Positions 34,301-41,600 of a stretch of 64,000 nucleotides of DNA are shown here, in pieces. The DNA lies in the NCBI GenBank assembly GCA_024195265.1, contig JAJLRJ010000007.1, positions 5,972,058-6,036,057 of the forward strand, read 5' to 3'. Position 1 is the stretch's first letter, and each line of letters opens with the position of its first letter. Below the pieces are notes generated by a model. The model made no database searches and had not been told where the DNA came from. It saw nothing but the letters and a program-made list of their open reading frames with translations. The position numbers and the translations under genes were made by a program. The stretch is from Dendrophyllia cribrosa. Lineage: Eukaryota > Cnidaria > Anthozoa > Scleractinia > Dendrophylliidae.

Positions 34301-35278
34301 TATTCGTTAATTTTGGCTGCAGATGGCCAGGATGGAAATGGATTGCAACTTTTCAAGTGTCGTGGAAAAATCATAGAAAAACTTATTATGGTCTGTTCTT
34401 CCTTGAAGAAATCACTTGATATTTTCTTCTTGGTGCTTGTTCTAAGAGCAATTGTATGTTTGAGCAAAGGTACTTTGTCTTGAAACTATTTGGTGTTATT
34501 TGTCCAAAACTCAGCAAAATCTGCGTGACAATACCCCTTTAGTCAATAAGAGTATGTTCAAAGAAAAGTCCACAAGACTGCCCCACCCTACCTATACCAA
34601 AAGCACAGCATTAGTTAAGTTGAAAATAAACTGATGCACTGCTAACAAGTCCAATACTACTAGCCCAAATTTGTTGCTTGATTTTTTACTGGGGAATTTC
34701 TCCAAAGATTTCCAATAAAATATAATTATGATATGGTAATGAAAACTTATTTATAAACTCCTCCTATACAAACGTATTGAAATAGAATTTACAAGAAGCC
34801 GATTGTTTGGTGATAAGGTATTGTATGATTATTATTTTATAATAACAGCTGTCGACAATTAAGCTTATCTGTAGTCATTGCACATTTATCATTTGACTTA
34901 GTGAATGAACAGTCCATATTATTACGTTTACATTTAAGCTTATTTATAAAAGCTTTGTATTTGATTAACTTTGAGACGATAAATATTTACGAAACGCTTG
35001 ATACGAACCTTATATACGATTTCTGAAAGGTTCTCTGTAGATCCTCCTTCAAGAGAATCTTTCTGTGGACGCTAAGAAGGAAGATAAAAAAAAAACAATT
35101 GCATGCTGAGCGAATCAGCTGGAAATTATCAAGCGAAGAGCTTATACTTTACAAACCTTGAGCATACTTTTTTGTTGAGCTCAATATAGTTACAATATAA
35201 CATCGTACTCCCTAAATATGCAAAGAAATAACTTACATCTAGCCCAAGAAAGGAACGAAACCGATTTCGTAGAGCCAT
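7309..35278 (-). CDS. VPS50: VPS50 / syndetin (CCDC132), complete, 35 exons, 965 aa
   Basis: Syndetin replaces VPS54 in the EARP complex with VPS51, VPS52 and VPS53. It tethers recycling endosome vesicles and returns cargo to the plasma membrane; in neurons it serves dense-core vesicles. I joined 35 coding exons from ATG 35278-35276 to TAA 7311-7309, all with GT-AG borders and matching phases, for 2898 nt. The length of 965 residues is within one of my recollection of the human protein. Recognisable stretches include [12 protein letters not shown] (exon 10), [14 protein letters not shown] (exon 12), [20 protein letters not shown] (exon 17), [20 protein letters not shown] (exon 33) and [20 protein letters not shown] (exon 34). 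The N-terminal half corresponds to the Vps54_N-type rod and the C-terminal third to the syndetin C-terminal domain. The long variable stretch in exons 18-21 is acidic. The gene is convergent with the P450 and divergent from MFSD6-like gene A. Exon coordinates are in the next three entries. Confidence 0.95.
8281..8365. mobile_element. possible SINE-tail fragment
   Basis: The stretch with GTACTCCAGCTATCTTCATGC and then TACAGAGAGTCGGG resembles the 3' half of the SINE at 29811-30117 (GTAGCAATATTCCTAGTCGCTTCATGCTACAGAAACCGGG there). The tRNA-like head is missing. The similarity is short, so the call is weak. Confidence 0.35.
8508..8743. repeat. tandem duplication, about 115-bp unit, VPS50 intron
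   Basis: Two diverged copies of a unit that begins near AGCTCGTAATATGCTACTAC, passes through GCTGTCAATAAGGACC, and ends in a C-rich tract and CTATTTAGACT. A third partial start follows at about 8745. Confidence 0.75.
8779..9017. mobile_element. MITE with GGGACGGACCAT ends, VPS50 intron
   Basis: The left end AGGGACGGACCATAAGAAAA has its near complement at the right (CTTTTCTAATGGTCCGTCCCT). A G tract follows the left end and a C-rich tract precedes the right end. A right-end relative occurs at 36310-36345. Confidence 0.7.
10491..10700. mobile_element. complete small MITE that contains the satellite unit
   Basis: The terminal repeats are ACCCTTTTACTCCCAAGAGT on the left and its near complement ending at 10700. 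The interior, on the minus strand, is one copy of the 110-bp satellite unit seen in tandem at 5310-6010. It lies in the VPS50 intron between exons 28 and 29. Confidence 0.75.
12242..12473. mobile_element. TTAA-flanked MITE, VPS50 intron
   Basis: The arms AGGGATAGTATCACGAGGT and their complement are bounded by TTAA at 12242-12245 and 12470-12473. It is a member of the family described at 2272 but with a shorter interior (about 220 bp). Confidence 0.85.
13040..13279. mobile_element. MITE with GGGCCCAGTTGTTCGAAAGC ends, VPS50 intron
   Basis: The left arm begins GGGCCCAGTTGTTCGAAAGC with GATTAGCGCTAATC behind it. The right arm ends GAACAACCCGGCCC, preceded by GGTTAGCTTAATCG, so the arms are imperfect complements of about 40 bp. 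It is non-coding and lies 35 bp from VPS50 exon 23. Confidence 0.7.
14236..14646 (+). pseudogene. GIY-YIG endonuclease end of a Penelope-like polyprotein
   Basis: An open frame of 136 codons. Its middle has [15 protein letters not shown], the GIY-YIG signature (here YKF...YIG), followed by [13 protein letters not shown] and, near the end, [14 protein letters not shown], both typical of the C-terminal domain of Penelope-like retroelements. The first ATG is not a natural start; the domain would have been fused to a reverse transcriptase that is missing. The reading frame ends at TGA. The last part lies within the right inverted arm. Confidence 0.75.
14674..14813 (+). repeat. 5' LTR of the Ty3/gypsy element
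   Basis: 140 bp, very short for an LTR. It contains TATATAAA near 14727-14734, a likely TATA box, and AATAAAG near the 3' end, a likely polyadenylation signal. Confidence 0.93.
14827..19002 (+). CDS. gag-pol polyprotein of the Ty3/gypsy element (1391 aa)
   Basis: A single uninterrupted frame. The ATG at 14827 lies just after the primer-binding region; a TTG four codons upstream is not needed. Domains in order: gag-like region; two zinc knuckles (about residues 228-265, the second [14 protein letters not shown]); aspartic protease with IDSGAS near 321; reverse transcriptase with ITDDIIVYG near 612 as catalytic pair; RNase H with IVDAS near 760; integrase with an HHCC finger (HEGH at about 983, CLPC about 30 residues later) and D, D, E near 1046, 1101 and 1137. 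All catalytic residues are present. There is no envelope frame. Gag and Pol share one frame with no stop or shift between them, so a frameshift is not used to set their ratio. No stop codon or deletion was noticed, which suggests a recently active copy. Confidence 0.93.
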   Translation: MAKIKIDEFEEGDLASKGIRWQKWTALLQDNFDWFGVTDADKKVKALRIYGGERVRDLVDSLPDPVMEGDAFVKTMAKLDAFFLPKKNTDVLVARFRKMRQNDHETIMQYYARLRPEATKCEFHNTDLEIKRHLQETVRNRKLAKKSVRDRYSLEKFLEEAQAEEETKANELEMGAKETQEVGEHGGDVNVNKVKAGKYSAKNANRSRFRAHGKAQGKSQGWKNSDKRSCGRCGLEHGPQKCPAFGKTCNKCGKKNHFARACRSDRNSEKKINQIDDSTDEDDSDDEYVKKISVGWMRTDVGKKTTVKFLLNGVKVQMAIDSGASANVIDEERFQRIQEKSERKLRLEKSKVKLYGYASEAPIPVAGKFNAMIETNNKVVPAAFIVVKGKTDGEMLLGCDTAMELGVLKIVNSVEKEGKTLRPAVADIVSEYDCLFHGIGKHKHANVKIRVDESVTPVAQVNRRIPYHYHDKLKEELQKLEDAGVVEPVPDNEPTTWISPLVIHPKKAPGEIRICVDMRKPNEAMKREKREFPTVEDIVQELNGTVRFSKLDLNHGYHQLQLDVGSRHLTTFSTPWGLKRYTRLNFGTVIAQEVFHEEIKKTIAGVQGARNITDDIIVYGKTSELHDQALRDTLEKLKANGLTLNRAKCLFDQPEIEFFGYVLSAQGVSPDPAKVQALKEAERPTNAEEVRSFLGMANYSARFIKNFSTLAAPLRELTRADVKWCWTESEQQAFTRLKNSLLENATLAYYSQDAETEVIVDASPVGIGAMLTQKKGDGFKPVTYISRSLSPVEQRYSQTEREALGIRWACERLRMYLAGARFKVVTDHKPLEAIFNSSSSKPPIRIERWSMYLQEFDFVVEYRPGKGNPADYMSRHPLRVPENAADYQEKKQTEKVVNSIIRKHVPEALLVEEVREATRNDPTLTVVIDIVQNGQGESRYNRDDLKPYKFVRSELSVANGILLRGSRIVVPKALQRKVINISHEGHQGIVKTKQLLRSSVWFPTMDRMIEDVVRSCLPCQAATQQKHTEPLQMTELPERPWQKVSVDFSGPYPSGEYCLIVVDDYSRYPVVEIVSTTSAAAVLPRLDKIFSMFGIPEECKTDNGPPFQGREFAEYAKAQGFRHRKITPLHPRANGEVERFVKTLQKFITATTAEGSNWKMSLPSFLRVYRSTDHTVTGRSPYSQLFGGREMRGKVPRFSFSVEEDLDMRLREAEAKRKTKAYADKKANAKTSPIQKGDTVLLRQEKRNKLSTPFEVTPYTVFQKKGSMVTAERVTDGRMVTRNTKDFKSCTPSPKEMTLVEEHGDSTVVARRPSVDLQVPCDTVDQTPDAVIPCDKTDHRTPDAVIHSSPQPTSAVLETPLSPHSSSATVETRYPRRERRKPARFKDYICT
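19155..19294 (+). repeat. 3' LTR of the Ty3/gypsy element
   Basis: 140 bp, one mismatch from the 5' LTR, followed directly by the target duplication GTGAC. Confidence 0.93.
19553..27466 (-). CDS. VPS50: VPS50 exons 11-22 (middle and acidic linker)
   Basis: Exons: 27424-27466, 27121-27300, 26587-26652, 26179-26226, 25508-25678, 24738-24832, 23478-23667, 23015-23105, 22327-22415, 21343-21439, 20538-20592, 19553-19647. Exon 16 has [15 protein letters not shown] and exon 17 [18 protein letters not shown], both near-identical to the vertebrate protein. Exon 20 is strongly acidic (repeated Asp/Glu, starting [11 protein letters not shown]), the expected disordered linker. Exon 21 has [10 protein letters not shown], and exon 22 ends [13 protein letters not shown], which re-enters the conserved C-terminal domain. 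Confidence 0.92.
19965..20296. mobile_element. MITE with internal 20-bp minisatellite, VPS50 intron
   Basis: The inverted ends are ACAGTCGAATCTTTCCTTACG and the near complement of GTATAAAGGAAGCTTGACTGT. The whole interior consists of about 12 units of CACCTCTATAATACAGA and variants. Related AGACACCTCTCT words appear near 32765 and 33195. Confidence 0.7.
21058..21300. repeat. CCAAT-rich dispersed repeat, copy 2
   Basis: Same order of words as copy 1 (TTTCGCGATTGCTTTG, GTGATTGGCTAAAAAATGGC, ACCAATCAGAAG, CACGCGTTTTCCCGC). It ends at the far side in AGAGAAATTACTTTGATTTT. It lies 43 bp from VPS50 exon 20. Confidence 0.75.
22777..22947. mobile_element. MITE with GCCCACCTTCACCCAAAA ends, VPS50 intron
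   Basis: The left GCCCACCTTCACCCAAAA is answered by TTTTGGGTGAAGGTGGGC at the right, a perfect 18-bp terminal repeat. Inside is a perfect palindrome, GAATTTCGTGTAACACGAAATTC, centred near 22840. Confidence 0.85.
23253..23340. repeat. CCAAT-rich dispersed repeat, partial copy 3
   Basis: Only the first third of the repeat is present (GTCGAAAGTAATTTCGCGAT to CGCCACTTTGGAC). It is then cut off. Confidence 0.7.
23721..23795 (+). tRNA. tRNA-like sequence, probably a tRNA pseudogene or SINE head
   Basis: A cloverleaf can be drawn. Acceptor stem: GACCTCG with CGGGGTC (seven pairs, one wobble). D stem: GCTC with GGGC. Anticodon stem: CTGGA with TCCAG. T arm: GTGAG-TTCGAAT-CTCGC. The pol III B-box word GAGTTCGAATC is good. 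The anticodon loop has eight bases instead of seven, so no anticodon can be assigned and function as a tRNA is doubtful. Confidence 0.45.
24316..24565. repeat. CCAAT-rich dispersed repeat, copy 4
   Basis: It begins CAATTGAGTGTAAAAAGTTA and contains GTGATTGGCTAAAATATCTC and CGACCAATCAAATTAAAACC. The GC-rich centre is shorter than in other copies. It ends near GGTTTTATGACGTC. Confidence 0.7.
24912..25325. mobile_element. inverted-repeat element with CCCTTTCATATACC repeats
   Basis: The ends GGGTACTC...GGGGATGCTCCGCCC are answered by GGGCGGAGCATCCCC...GGGAGTACCC. The inside holds many copies of CCCTTTCATATACC. A run of about 30 C follows at 25331-25360. It is in the VPS50 intron between exons 15 and 16. 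Confidence 0.75.
26000..26160. mobile_element. foldback MITE, VPS50 intron
   Basis: The ends ATAGCCCTTTTCAC and GTGAAAAGGGCTAT are exact complements. Inner arms (TTTCCCATTATATTTGCATTA and CATTGTAATGTAAATGAGAAA) pair imperfectly, so nearly the whole 161 bp can fold. Confidence 0.8.
26255..26580. repeat. three tandem units of about 110-120 bp, VPS50 intron
   Basis: Each unit has AAATTAATGGTATAAATTAG, GATAGTGCCATACACA(A/C)G, GAGTGATGTAGCATT and GGCAAGGACGTGTAAGA or part of it. The units have drifted, and the last breaks off 7 bp before VPS50 exon 13. Confidence 0.75.
27565..27745. repeat. two tandem units of about 88 bp, VPS50 intron
   Basis: The unit CTAGGCGGAACGAATCGAGA to GCATGCTTAGCGCGT occurs twice in direct order with few differences, at about 27568-27655 and 27656-27743. 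Confidence 0.85.
28215..35278 (-). CDS. VPS50: VPS50 exons 1-10 (N-terminal rod)
   Basis: Exons in order: 35237-35278 (start, [14 protein letters not shown]), 35009-35071, 33944-33988, 33595-33663, 31480-31551, 30588-30641, 29697-29767, 29466-29583, 28673-28708, 28215-28297. The first three code for a short Ser/Glu/Asp-rich leader. From exon 4 ([12 protein letters not shown]) the match to the family is clear, then [16 protein letters not shown] in exon 5, [20 protein letters not shown] in exon 8 and [12 protein letters not shown] in exon 9. Exon 8 joins exon 9 directly in phase 0. The start codon is supported by the in-frame donor right after 14 codons; an upstream start cannot be excluded. 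Confidence 0.9.
29811..30117 (+). mobile_element. tRNA-derived SINE, VPS50 intron 6
   Basis: The head has a pol III A box (TGGTCTAGTGGTTAGTGCG) and B box (GGTCGATGGCTCGAAGCC). The body has GGGGGTAACCCTGCGATGG and CATCCCATCCAGGGGGGAGT, words shared by a wide invertebrate SINE group (I think the MetaSINE type; the name is from memory). The tail is a short ACTTT repeat. It starts 43 bp upstream, in gene direction, of the exon 7 acceptor. Confidence 0.8.
30165..30305. mobile_element. palindromic MITE, TTGTGGTTCAAA family, copy 1
   Basis: The arms TGTTGTGGTTCAAAT and the near complement of TTGAGCCACAACA enclose paired inner blocks (CTTTGTCTCAGA against TCTGAGACAAAG). The same family lies at 33395-33566. 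Confidence 0.75.
31151..31297. mobile_element. palindromic MITE, VPS50 intron
   Basis: The left ATAGCCTATTTCGCAGATACGG pairs with the right CCGTATCTGCGAAACGGGCTAT. Inside, AGGGCATCCCATAATGA pairs with TCATTATGGGATGCCCT. The whole 147 bp folds. Confidence 0.85.
31725..31935. repeat. two satellite-type units, VPS50 intron
   Basis: Two copies of the 110-bp unit of 5310-6010, with GATGAAATCCTAAAGTGTGACC at about 31740 and GATGAAATCCTAAAGAGTGACC at about 31852. Confidence 0.85.
31979..32623. mobile_element. TTAA-flanked element with GGAGGCTCGAAAGGGTTT ends
   Basis: TTAA lies at 31979-31982 and 32620-32623. The terminal repeats GGAGGCTCGAAAGGGTTT and their exact complement enclose 637 bp. Inner inverted words (GGTGACCTATGTT and AACATAGGTCACC) lie near 32212 and 32417. 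It has no coding sequence. The ends resemble those of the 2.2-kb element at 45062 (GGTGGCTCGATATAGT). Confidence 0.85.
32776..33111. mobile_element. foldback element, VPS50 intron
   Basis: The left AAGGCCTGTTTACACATGCGAT pairs with the right ATCGCCTGTGTAAACGGGCCTT except for a few bases. Inner segments such as GATTTCCTGTGCGATT and AAATCGCTGCCCGTTTACAC are further partial copies. The words AAGGCAGACA on both sides suggest a nested or duplicated target. Confidence 0.75.
33395..33566. mobile_element. palindromic MITE, TTGTGGTTCAAA family, copy 2
   Basis: Almost perfect: ATATATGTTGTGGTTCAAAT at the left pairs with ATTTGAACCACAACATATAT at the right, and the inner GTCTCAGA / TCTGAGAC blocks pair too. 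It ends about 30 bp from VPS50 exon 4. Confidence 0.85.
34184..34542. mobile_element. degenerate TTAA-type MITE, VPS50 intron 2
   Basis: The left end TTAAAGGGGCTATATCAC matches the family at 2272. The right end (GTGACAATACCCCTTTAGT) has lost the exact TTAA. It contains the phrase GGCTGCAGATGGCCAGGATGG, whose complement occurs inside the related copy at 43142. Confidence 0.7.
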
Positions 35279-38200
35279 AAAGCCTGTTAACAGAACTATA
35301 GTGCTTTTGCCACAGCAAATTTGTTCTTCATTTCCCGGCCATTTTCGGCCATTGCAGAATCGAAGGTTTACAAGGTCAGCGGCTGTACCTTACCACCCAA
35401 ACTGTACGTCAAATACGAATAAATTGAAGTGTACCACACACTCGAAACAGAGAAGATGACGCACCTTTCGGATATTTTTATAATCAGTGATAATTAACTG
35501 GCTCGTCGCTCTGCGACGAGTCAGTTCTTAAAATACCCTCTTTTTTTTTTTTTTTCCCTGTCGGGTCACCTGCCCCGGGAATCGCTTTTGCTGCGGCCAA
35601 CACCGTACCTAGTTTACTTCCGGTTTTCAGAAATAGCGTAATCGGTGATGTCAGCAACTATAATTCACATATTTACCGTTCTAATTTCGATGGAATTGTT
35701 AAAAATTAAATCTCTGTGATTTTCGGATGTAATCTATTTCTGGTAAAAGGAAAGCGGGTTGAATTTTTCTAACCAAATCAATTGTCAAACAGTCGAGTTT
35801 AGATCGAATAAATCGTTGAATATAACACGTCCCGGCACGTCACAGAACTGCTGAGTAAACAATTCTCAAGCATTACTCCGTGCAGTCACGTTCAAATTCC
35901 ACACATCTCGTATTCATGTCACGCTATTTGATCGATCGTGTTGATATTGTTAATTTATTCGAAACCCCATCACCGATTCTCCAAAATGCCTGTGTTTAAA
36001 CAATCCTGATTCCTTGAAGTAGGTGGTTTCAAGGATTTTAAAGCGAAAAAAACATACAAAGTTCTAAACTTATGTTTTTTCTAACAGTACCGAGCCGATC
36101 AGAGAAAAAAATTTGGACCTGAAACTGTAGCCTACTAAAGGGGGGTGTGGGGTGGGGGTTGGGGGCAGGTGGCGGTGTTGGGCAATTTTTCTGATCATGA
36201 ATTTTTTTTCCGTCTTGATGTTGTGCAAGAATTTTTTTCGGGATTGCTCCATACCCTTTTTTTCCTTTCGCTCGCTGTGCAGGAATTTGTTTTTAGTATT
36301 TGCCCACCCCCCCCCCCTCTTAACAATAAAATGGTCCGTCCCTAAGGAGTGCTTGAAGCGGGCGGTGGAATGTAAATGTGGACTGGACTGTGCATGATTG
36401 TATATTGTGGCTTGCTAAACTCTAAAGTGAAAACCGGGTGGAAACTGAGGCCAAACGAGCCAGTTTCGAAGCCCATCGGGCTCCTTGTTTTAATTGCTGA
36501 ATCGAAACCATGTTCTGTATGAGTAAAATCTAACAGAATGACCAGGAGCCTGGGGAAACCAAATGAAAAATGCTCTGTCTCTCCCTAAAGCACTGCACTT
36601 GGCGGTAAACATGCGTTTTTACAGTCTTTTGACTTAACTTTAAAAAACGTTTTTCCGTTCCAAATGTTTTGGAAATTAGATTCTTGGTTTGAAATTTTTT
36701 AGGCTTTTTTTCAAAGTATTCTCGTGCATTAGCGAGAATAAAAAGTGCTTGAGAAAAGTCACAAAACTCTGGCTCCTCTCCAGGGAAAATGGCGATAAAG
36801 CGTTGAAAAGGAGCTGGGAAACAGGCGCGAAAAAAATAATAAGCATTCTCAAAAACGGATTGGCTCTCTTATACGTCCTGCTTAGGCGGTTATTGGAAAT
36901 TTCGGCATTAGAGAAGACCACGATGAGCCAGTTACAGAGAAATGTAATGGTTTTCTCAGTTTCGTGGTGTCTAGGTAAGCGAGGCAGTTTTAAGATCATT
37001 TGATCATTTTACCGTGGAATTCCAAATGAGAAATGCGCCCATAGGCCCATAGTTTTATTCCTCTATTTTTAACAGGATACCCTGGGTATCAGTCGTTTAT
37101 CTCGCAGTGCGCGGCCTTCGTGAAGCCGTCGAAGGCAGCCGAAGACCCATCGGAAAAAGGGAAACTAAACCGGGAACTACAGTGTTGATAAACCGGCCGG
37201 CACTATGATACCAGTGAAATTATTGTTATATACATTTATTTCTACCTTGAATTTTTATTGTTATGTATAAAATTATAAGCATGTAAATAATTACGTAATT
37301 CAGCCCACGGGCTGCGATGTGATTTTAAATAAACTATCTATCTAAATAAAGGGTGCATCGGTGCTGAAAATACTTGCAGTTTCGTTTTACGTTTTTTTAA
37401 ATACCTTTTTTATCTTTATTCAGGACCTTTTATCTTTGCCCTTCATCGATGGATGTTAGTATGAACTGGTAGAGGTTGAAAACAACGAGTCTTATACAAC
37501 GCCTCTAACAGGAACATTTTGGTGTTGCGGAAATTATTGTTGGTTAGCTTTTGTGTTGTGGTGTGGGTATTGTTTATGTTTATGATCGCAACACTGATTC
37601 GCAACAACATAAAACCGCCCCTTGCAACTGTTATTTTGGCGGCTTTCATTTGAGGTGAGAGAAGATTGGATGGAAGTGAAACGAGGCGTGCGGGGTTTCC
37701 CTTGTCCCTTCCCATACACCCCGCGCAACTTACTTAAAAAATTACTACACTTGTATCCACTATTATCGTCATCATCGAATAAATACTGACTAATTACGAC
37801 TCGACGTTTGTTTCTGCGTCTTATGTAATAGTGTACAGGAATTTCTGCGCCCAAAATGCATATGTATTATCAGAATCAGAATTATTGCTCGAATTTGTAA
37901 TAGTTTTATTTAAAACTATTAAGGAAATTTTTATTAGAGGAATGGGGAAGAAGGTAAATTGTTTTTTAAAGCTTACGATTATCGGCAGCTTTGGATCTCT
38001 CAACTTTAGAGTGGACATTGTTTTAATTACGGGAGATAAATGAAAACGATTGTTTGTTTAAATTTTAAGATACACTAAGCTGCAGACAGTCATAAAAAAA
38101 TCAATAGTAGCTGTAATAGAATAATATGACAGATCCAAACATGTAACAATATATATTTAATACAAGGAAACATTGAACCTAATTTGAACTAATTTTAAAA

Positions 38201-38626
38201 GTCTTCCGATGTTACTAATAAACTGAAACTCAATGGTTATGAATTTAAAGAAATATATTTTTTACAGAAAATCTAAGGTTTCTGCGCCAATCAAACAGTA
38301 CCTTTCATTTGCATTAAAATACGGACTGATTGTCTCAAAGGTCAATAAATTGCAGTATTTCTGCTTGATTCAACACACCGCGGTAAATAATTTAAACACC
38401 ACCTGGCCACCGTCAAATAACATAACCCACAAGTGATGCGAAAAAATTCACCCGATAGATTCAAAGGACCCAGACCTCAATCGTGACCGTAAAAGAGAAG
38501 TGATCTCATTTAATGGTCTGAACCTTCAACGTCTAGTTTGATTCATAAAGATCAAACAATTCATCCCGCGCCGAGCGTCAAGGATTCACAACAAATACAC
38601 CCGCGGAGGCAGGTTTCAAAAACACC
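35279..38626. other. intergenic region between divergent VPS50 and MFSD6-like A
   Basis: 3.3 kb between two start codons. A hairpin (AACTGGCTCGTCGC against GCGACGAGTCAGTT) lies at 35496-35527. A right end of the GGTCCGTCCCT element with a C tract lies near 36300-36345. An open frame at 36689-37003 (+) has no recognisable motif and I do not call it a gene. The rest shows nothing I can support. The promoters of both genes must lie near the two edges. Confidence 0.5.
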
Positions 38627-41600
38627 ATGTCTGACAGTGCTTGGTTTCGGATAAATCGCGACTTGCTAGTCTACAAAGTGTTTTACTTCTTTTTTCTCGG
38701 TGGATTTGGTTCCATATTTCCATATCTTCCTGTGTATTTCCGTCAGATAGGACTTCCCGCCAGTCAAGTTGGCTTGTTGCTTGGTCTGCGGCCGATTGTC
38801 CAATTTGCCAGCGCGCCGTTTTGGGCAGTAATGGCGGACAGATACCGGAAGCGTAAATCTGTGTTGGTTATGTCAGTGTTGTCTTGGCTTATCATGACAA
38901 TGGCTCTAGCATTTGTGGAGCCTACAAACGAAATCTGCGAGATTCGCCAGGGAAATGACAGTCATAAACATGTTGTTAATTACACGAAAGTAAAAACAGG
39001 ATTTTTTAGACGTTCCACAATGTGGCATGAAGCTGAAGTCGATTCACTAACAGGAGATGAAACACAGCCTCAAGCTGACTTGAACGTTGTACCAATTCAT
39101 GTTGATCACAGCACAAGACGGTTTAAAACTATTTCAAGTTCTAGCGTGAAAGCGCCAAAGACTTCAAATCTTACACAGATACAGCTCGATAAGTCTAAAA
39201 TTTCTCAAGGAAAAGGGATTTTTCATTCAAGAAATACCAATAATTTAAGGTTATCTGCTCCTATAATTGCAGGTAAGGAACAAAAAGATCGCTCTTCTCA
39301 CAAAGGCGAAAGCTCATCTACAGCAATGCGAAGTTCGAATCGCAAATTTAATGAGACTCTAAACTCTAAAAACAACAAACAACTACAGCGGTTTTACAAC
39401 AAGAGAGATCCAAAGTTAAAAACAAAGACAAATAACACGGCCACCAGTGAAGACGTCTCACCAATCATTGAGCAAATTAAATCAAAGCACCTTTCGCGCT
39501 TTTATAAAATCAGTAATTTGTCTGGCGAAAACAACAGACGGAAAAATTTCTCAGAACTTCGTCTTCAGAAAGCACACTGGAAACATCAAGTGAAAAATTA
39601 TTCTAAAACGTCTGGAGGAAAGACTATTGAGAAATTCCATGAAAACGCCGGAAGGAACTTCACGTCTAACGTTGCGTTACCCGCAAGACATATTGAAAAG
39701 AATGACAACTCTTCCTTTGACAAGCGGAGAGAAAATAAAGGCTCACCACCAGTTGTCATTGAGTTCTCAAGAATTATAATTCCGCACGGTTTACAGGATG
39801 CAAGTAAAAATATAGCGCATTCCCTAGAACCGAAGATTGAAGACAGTTCAGGTGATTTTGAGGGACGACCACTTGTTGCAGAAACTGTGATGCATAAAAT
39901 CGGTTTACACTCAAATGAACTGAGTTTTGCGAAAGAAAAAACGAATATTTCTAATACTTTTACACACATAAGCAAGCAGCCAACAGATAACTTAAACAAA
40001 GACGATTTGTTAAAACTGGAAGATAAATTATCAAAGGTCATACCATTTGATCACCAAAAGTTTATGTATAAGAATAGAACACCATTGAAAGGTAAGGAGG
40101 ACGCAAATAACCTACGCATAGGTGATGCATCTCACAATAATCCAATTTTATCTAATCTTTCTCTCACCCATTCACCGATTCTTCAAATTCATGTTCACAA
40201 CAAAACTTTCTACAAGGAAATCGATCATAAAGATGACTTACATCAATCGGAGACAAAATTTGTAAGTCACCAAGACACAAATCCTGTCTTAGGGATAGGT
40301 ATTTCGACGTTAAACAAAACAGACAGTATGAACAACTCCGAAGCGAAAGCCGCGTTAGACAATGAGTTGGAAAGCGATACTTATAACTCCCTCAGTGGCT
40401 CTGGAGGTACTTTATTACTTTCTTCTGAAGAACATAACTCTATTGATGGGGAAAGGTCCTTTTATGACGCCCCAAAAGAAGAAAATATAACACAAATAAC
40501 GATGGAGGAAAACAAGAGTTTACTTAAAACAACTGACAATGTATCTGGTAATCTTGATAAAATCGGCATGCTAGGTTATGAAGACGCATTTAAAAGTCAA
40601 TCATTTAACAATGAAAGTTTACTACAAACAGATGACAATTTGTCTGGAAATTTCCAAACAAGCACCGCAGCTGGAGATGAAGAGGCAACAGAAAGTGACT
40701 TCATGCAGGATTCACAGGCTTCAAAAAATTCGGAAACAAAGTTACAAATATGGATGACAAATATGCTAAAAACAAACTCTTTTGAGCTAAAGAGAATTTT
40801 CACCATCCTCCTTGTCTTGGTCGTTGTAGGAGAATTTTTAGAGGCGCCATCAACAACACTAGCAGACGCATCGCTCCTAGAGCACCTCGGCGAAGAACGA
40901 CGATACTACGGAAAACAACGACTATGGGGTTCGCTTGGATTCGGATTATCTTCGTTTCTCGTCGGAGTTCTTTTGGAGAGGTCTCGGCATGTTGTTTGTG
41001 GTGATCAATACACTGATTACATGATCTGTTTCTGCGTGTTTGCGTTACTAATGGTGGCCACTTTGTTTATATCAACAACTTTTAAGTTCAAATACAAAGA
41101 GACTGACGCAAAACAACCAAGTGTCCTGTGGGCGCTTTGTAATATTCACTACGGCTCCTGCCTTGCAGCTGCCTGCTTCATGGGAGTTGGTCACGGAATG
41201 TCCCATAGTTTTCTCAACTGGTTTCTGGAGGACCTGGGAGCAACAAAAACATTAATGGGTGTTGCAGTAATTTGCCGAAGCACTTTGGATTTATTGACAT
41301 TTTTCGTGGCGGGTAGCCTTATAAAGGCTGTTGGACAGATAAAAATCATGATCTGCGCACTGATCTCGTACGGAATAGCCTTTACACTGTATTCGCTTCT
41401 TACGAATCCCTGGTGGGTTCTTCCTATAGAAATGTTAGTTGGATGTACATATGCAGCTTCTTGGTCGGCTTGTACCTCATATATGGCGGGTGCAGCGTCC
41501 TCAGAATCAGTCACAACTATTCAAGGTAAAAACTTGTCCTATACCAGAACTCTCCTCACACCACCCTACATAGGTCTTAATCCCTGGTGTTGTTCTCTAT

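Noticed and set aside
36689..37003. Open frame of 104 codons in the VPS50 to MFSD6-like A gap
   Set aside because: No motif, no splice context and composition like the surrounding DNA; an equal frame exists on the other strand.
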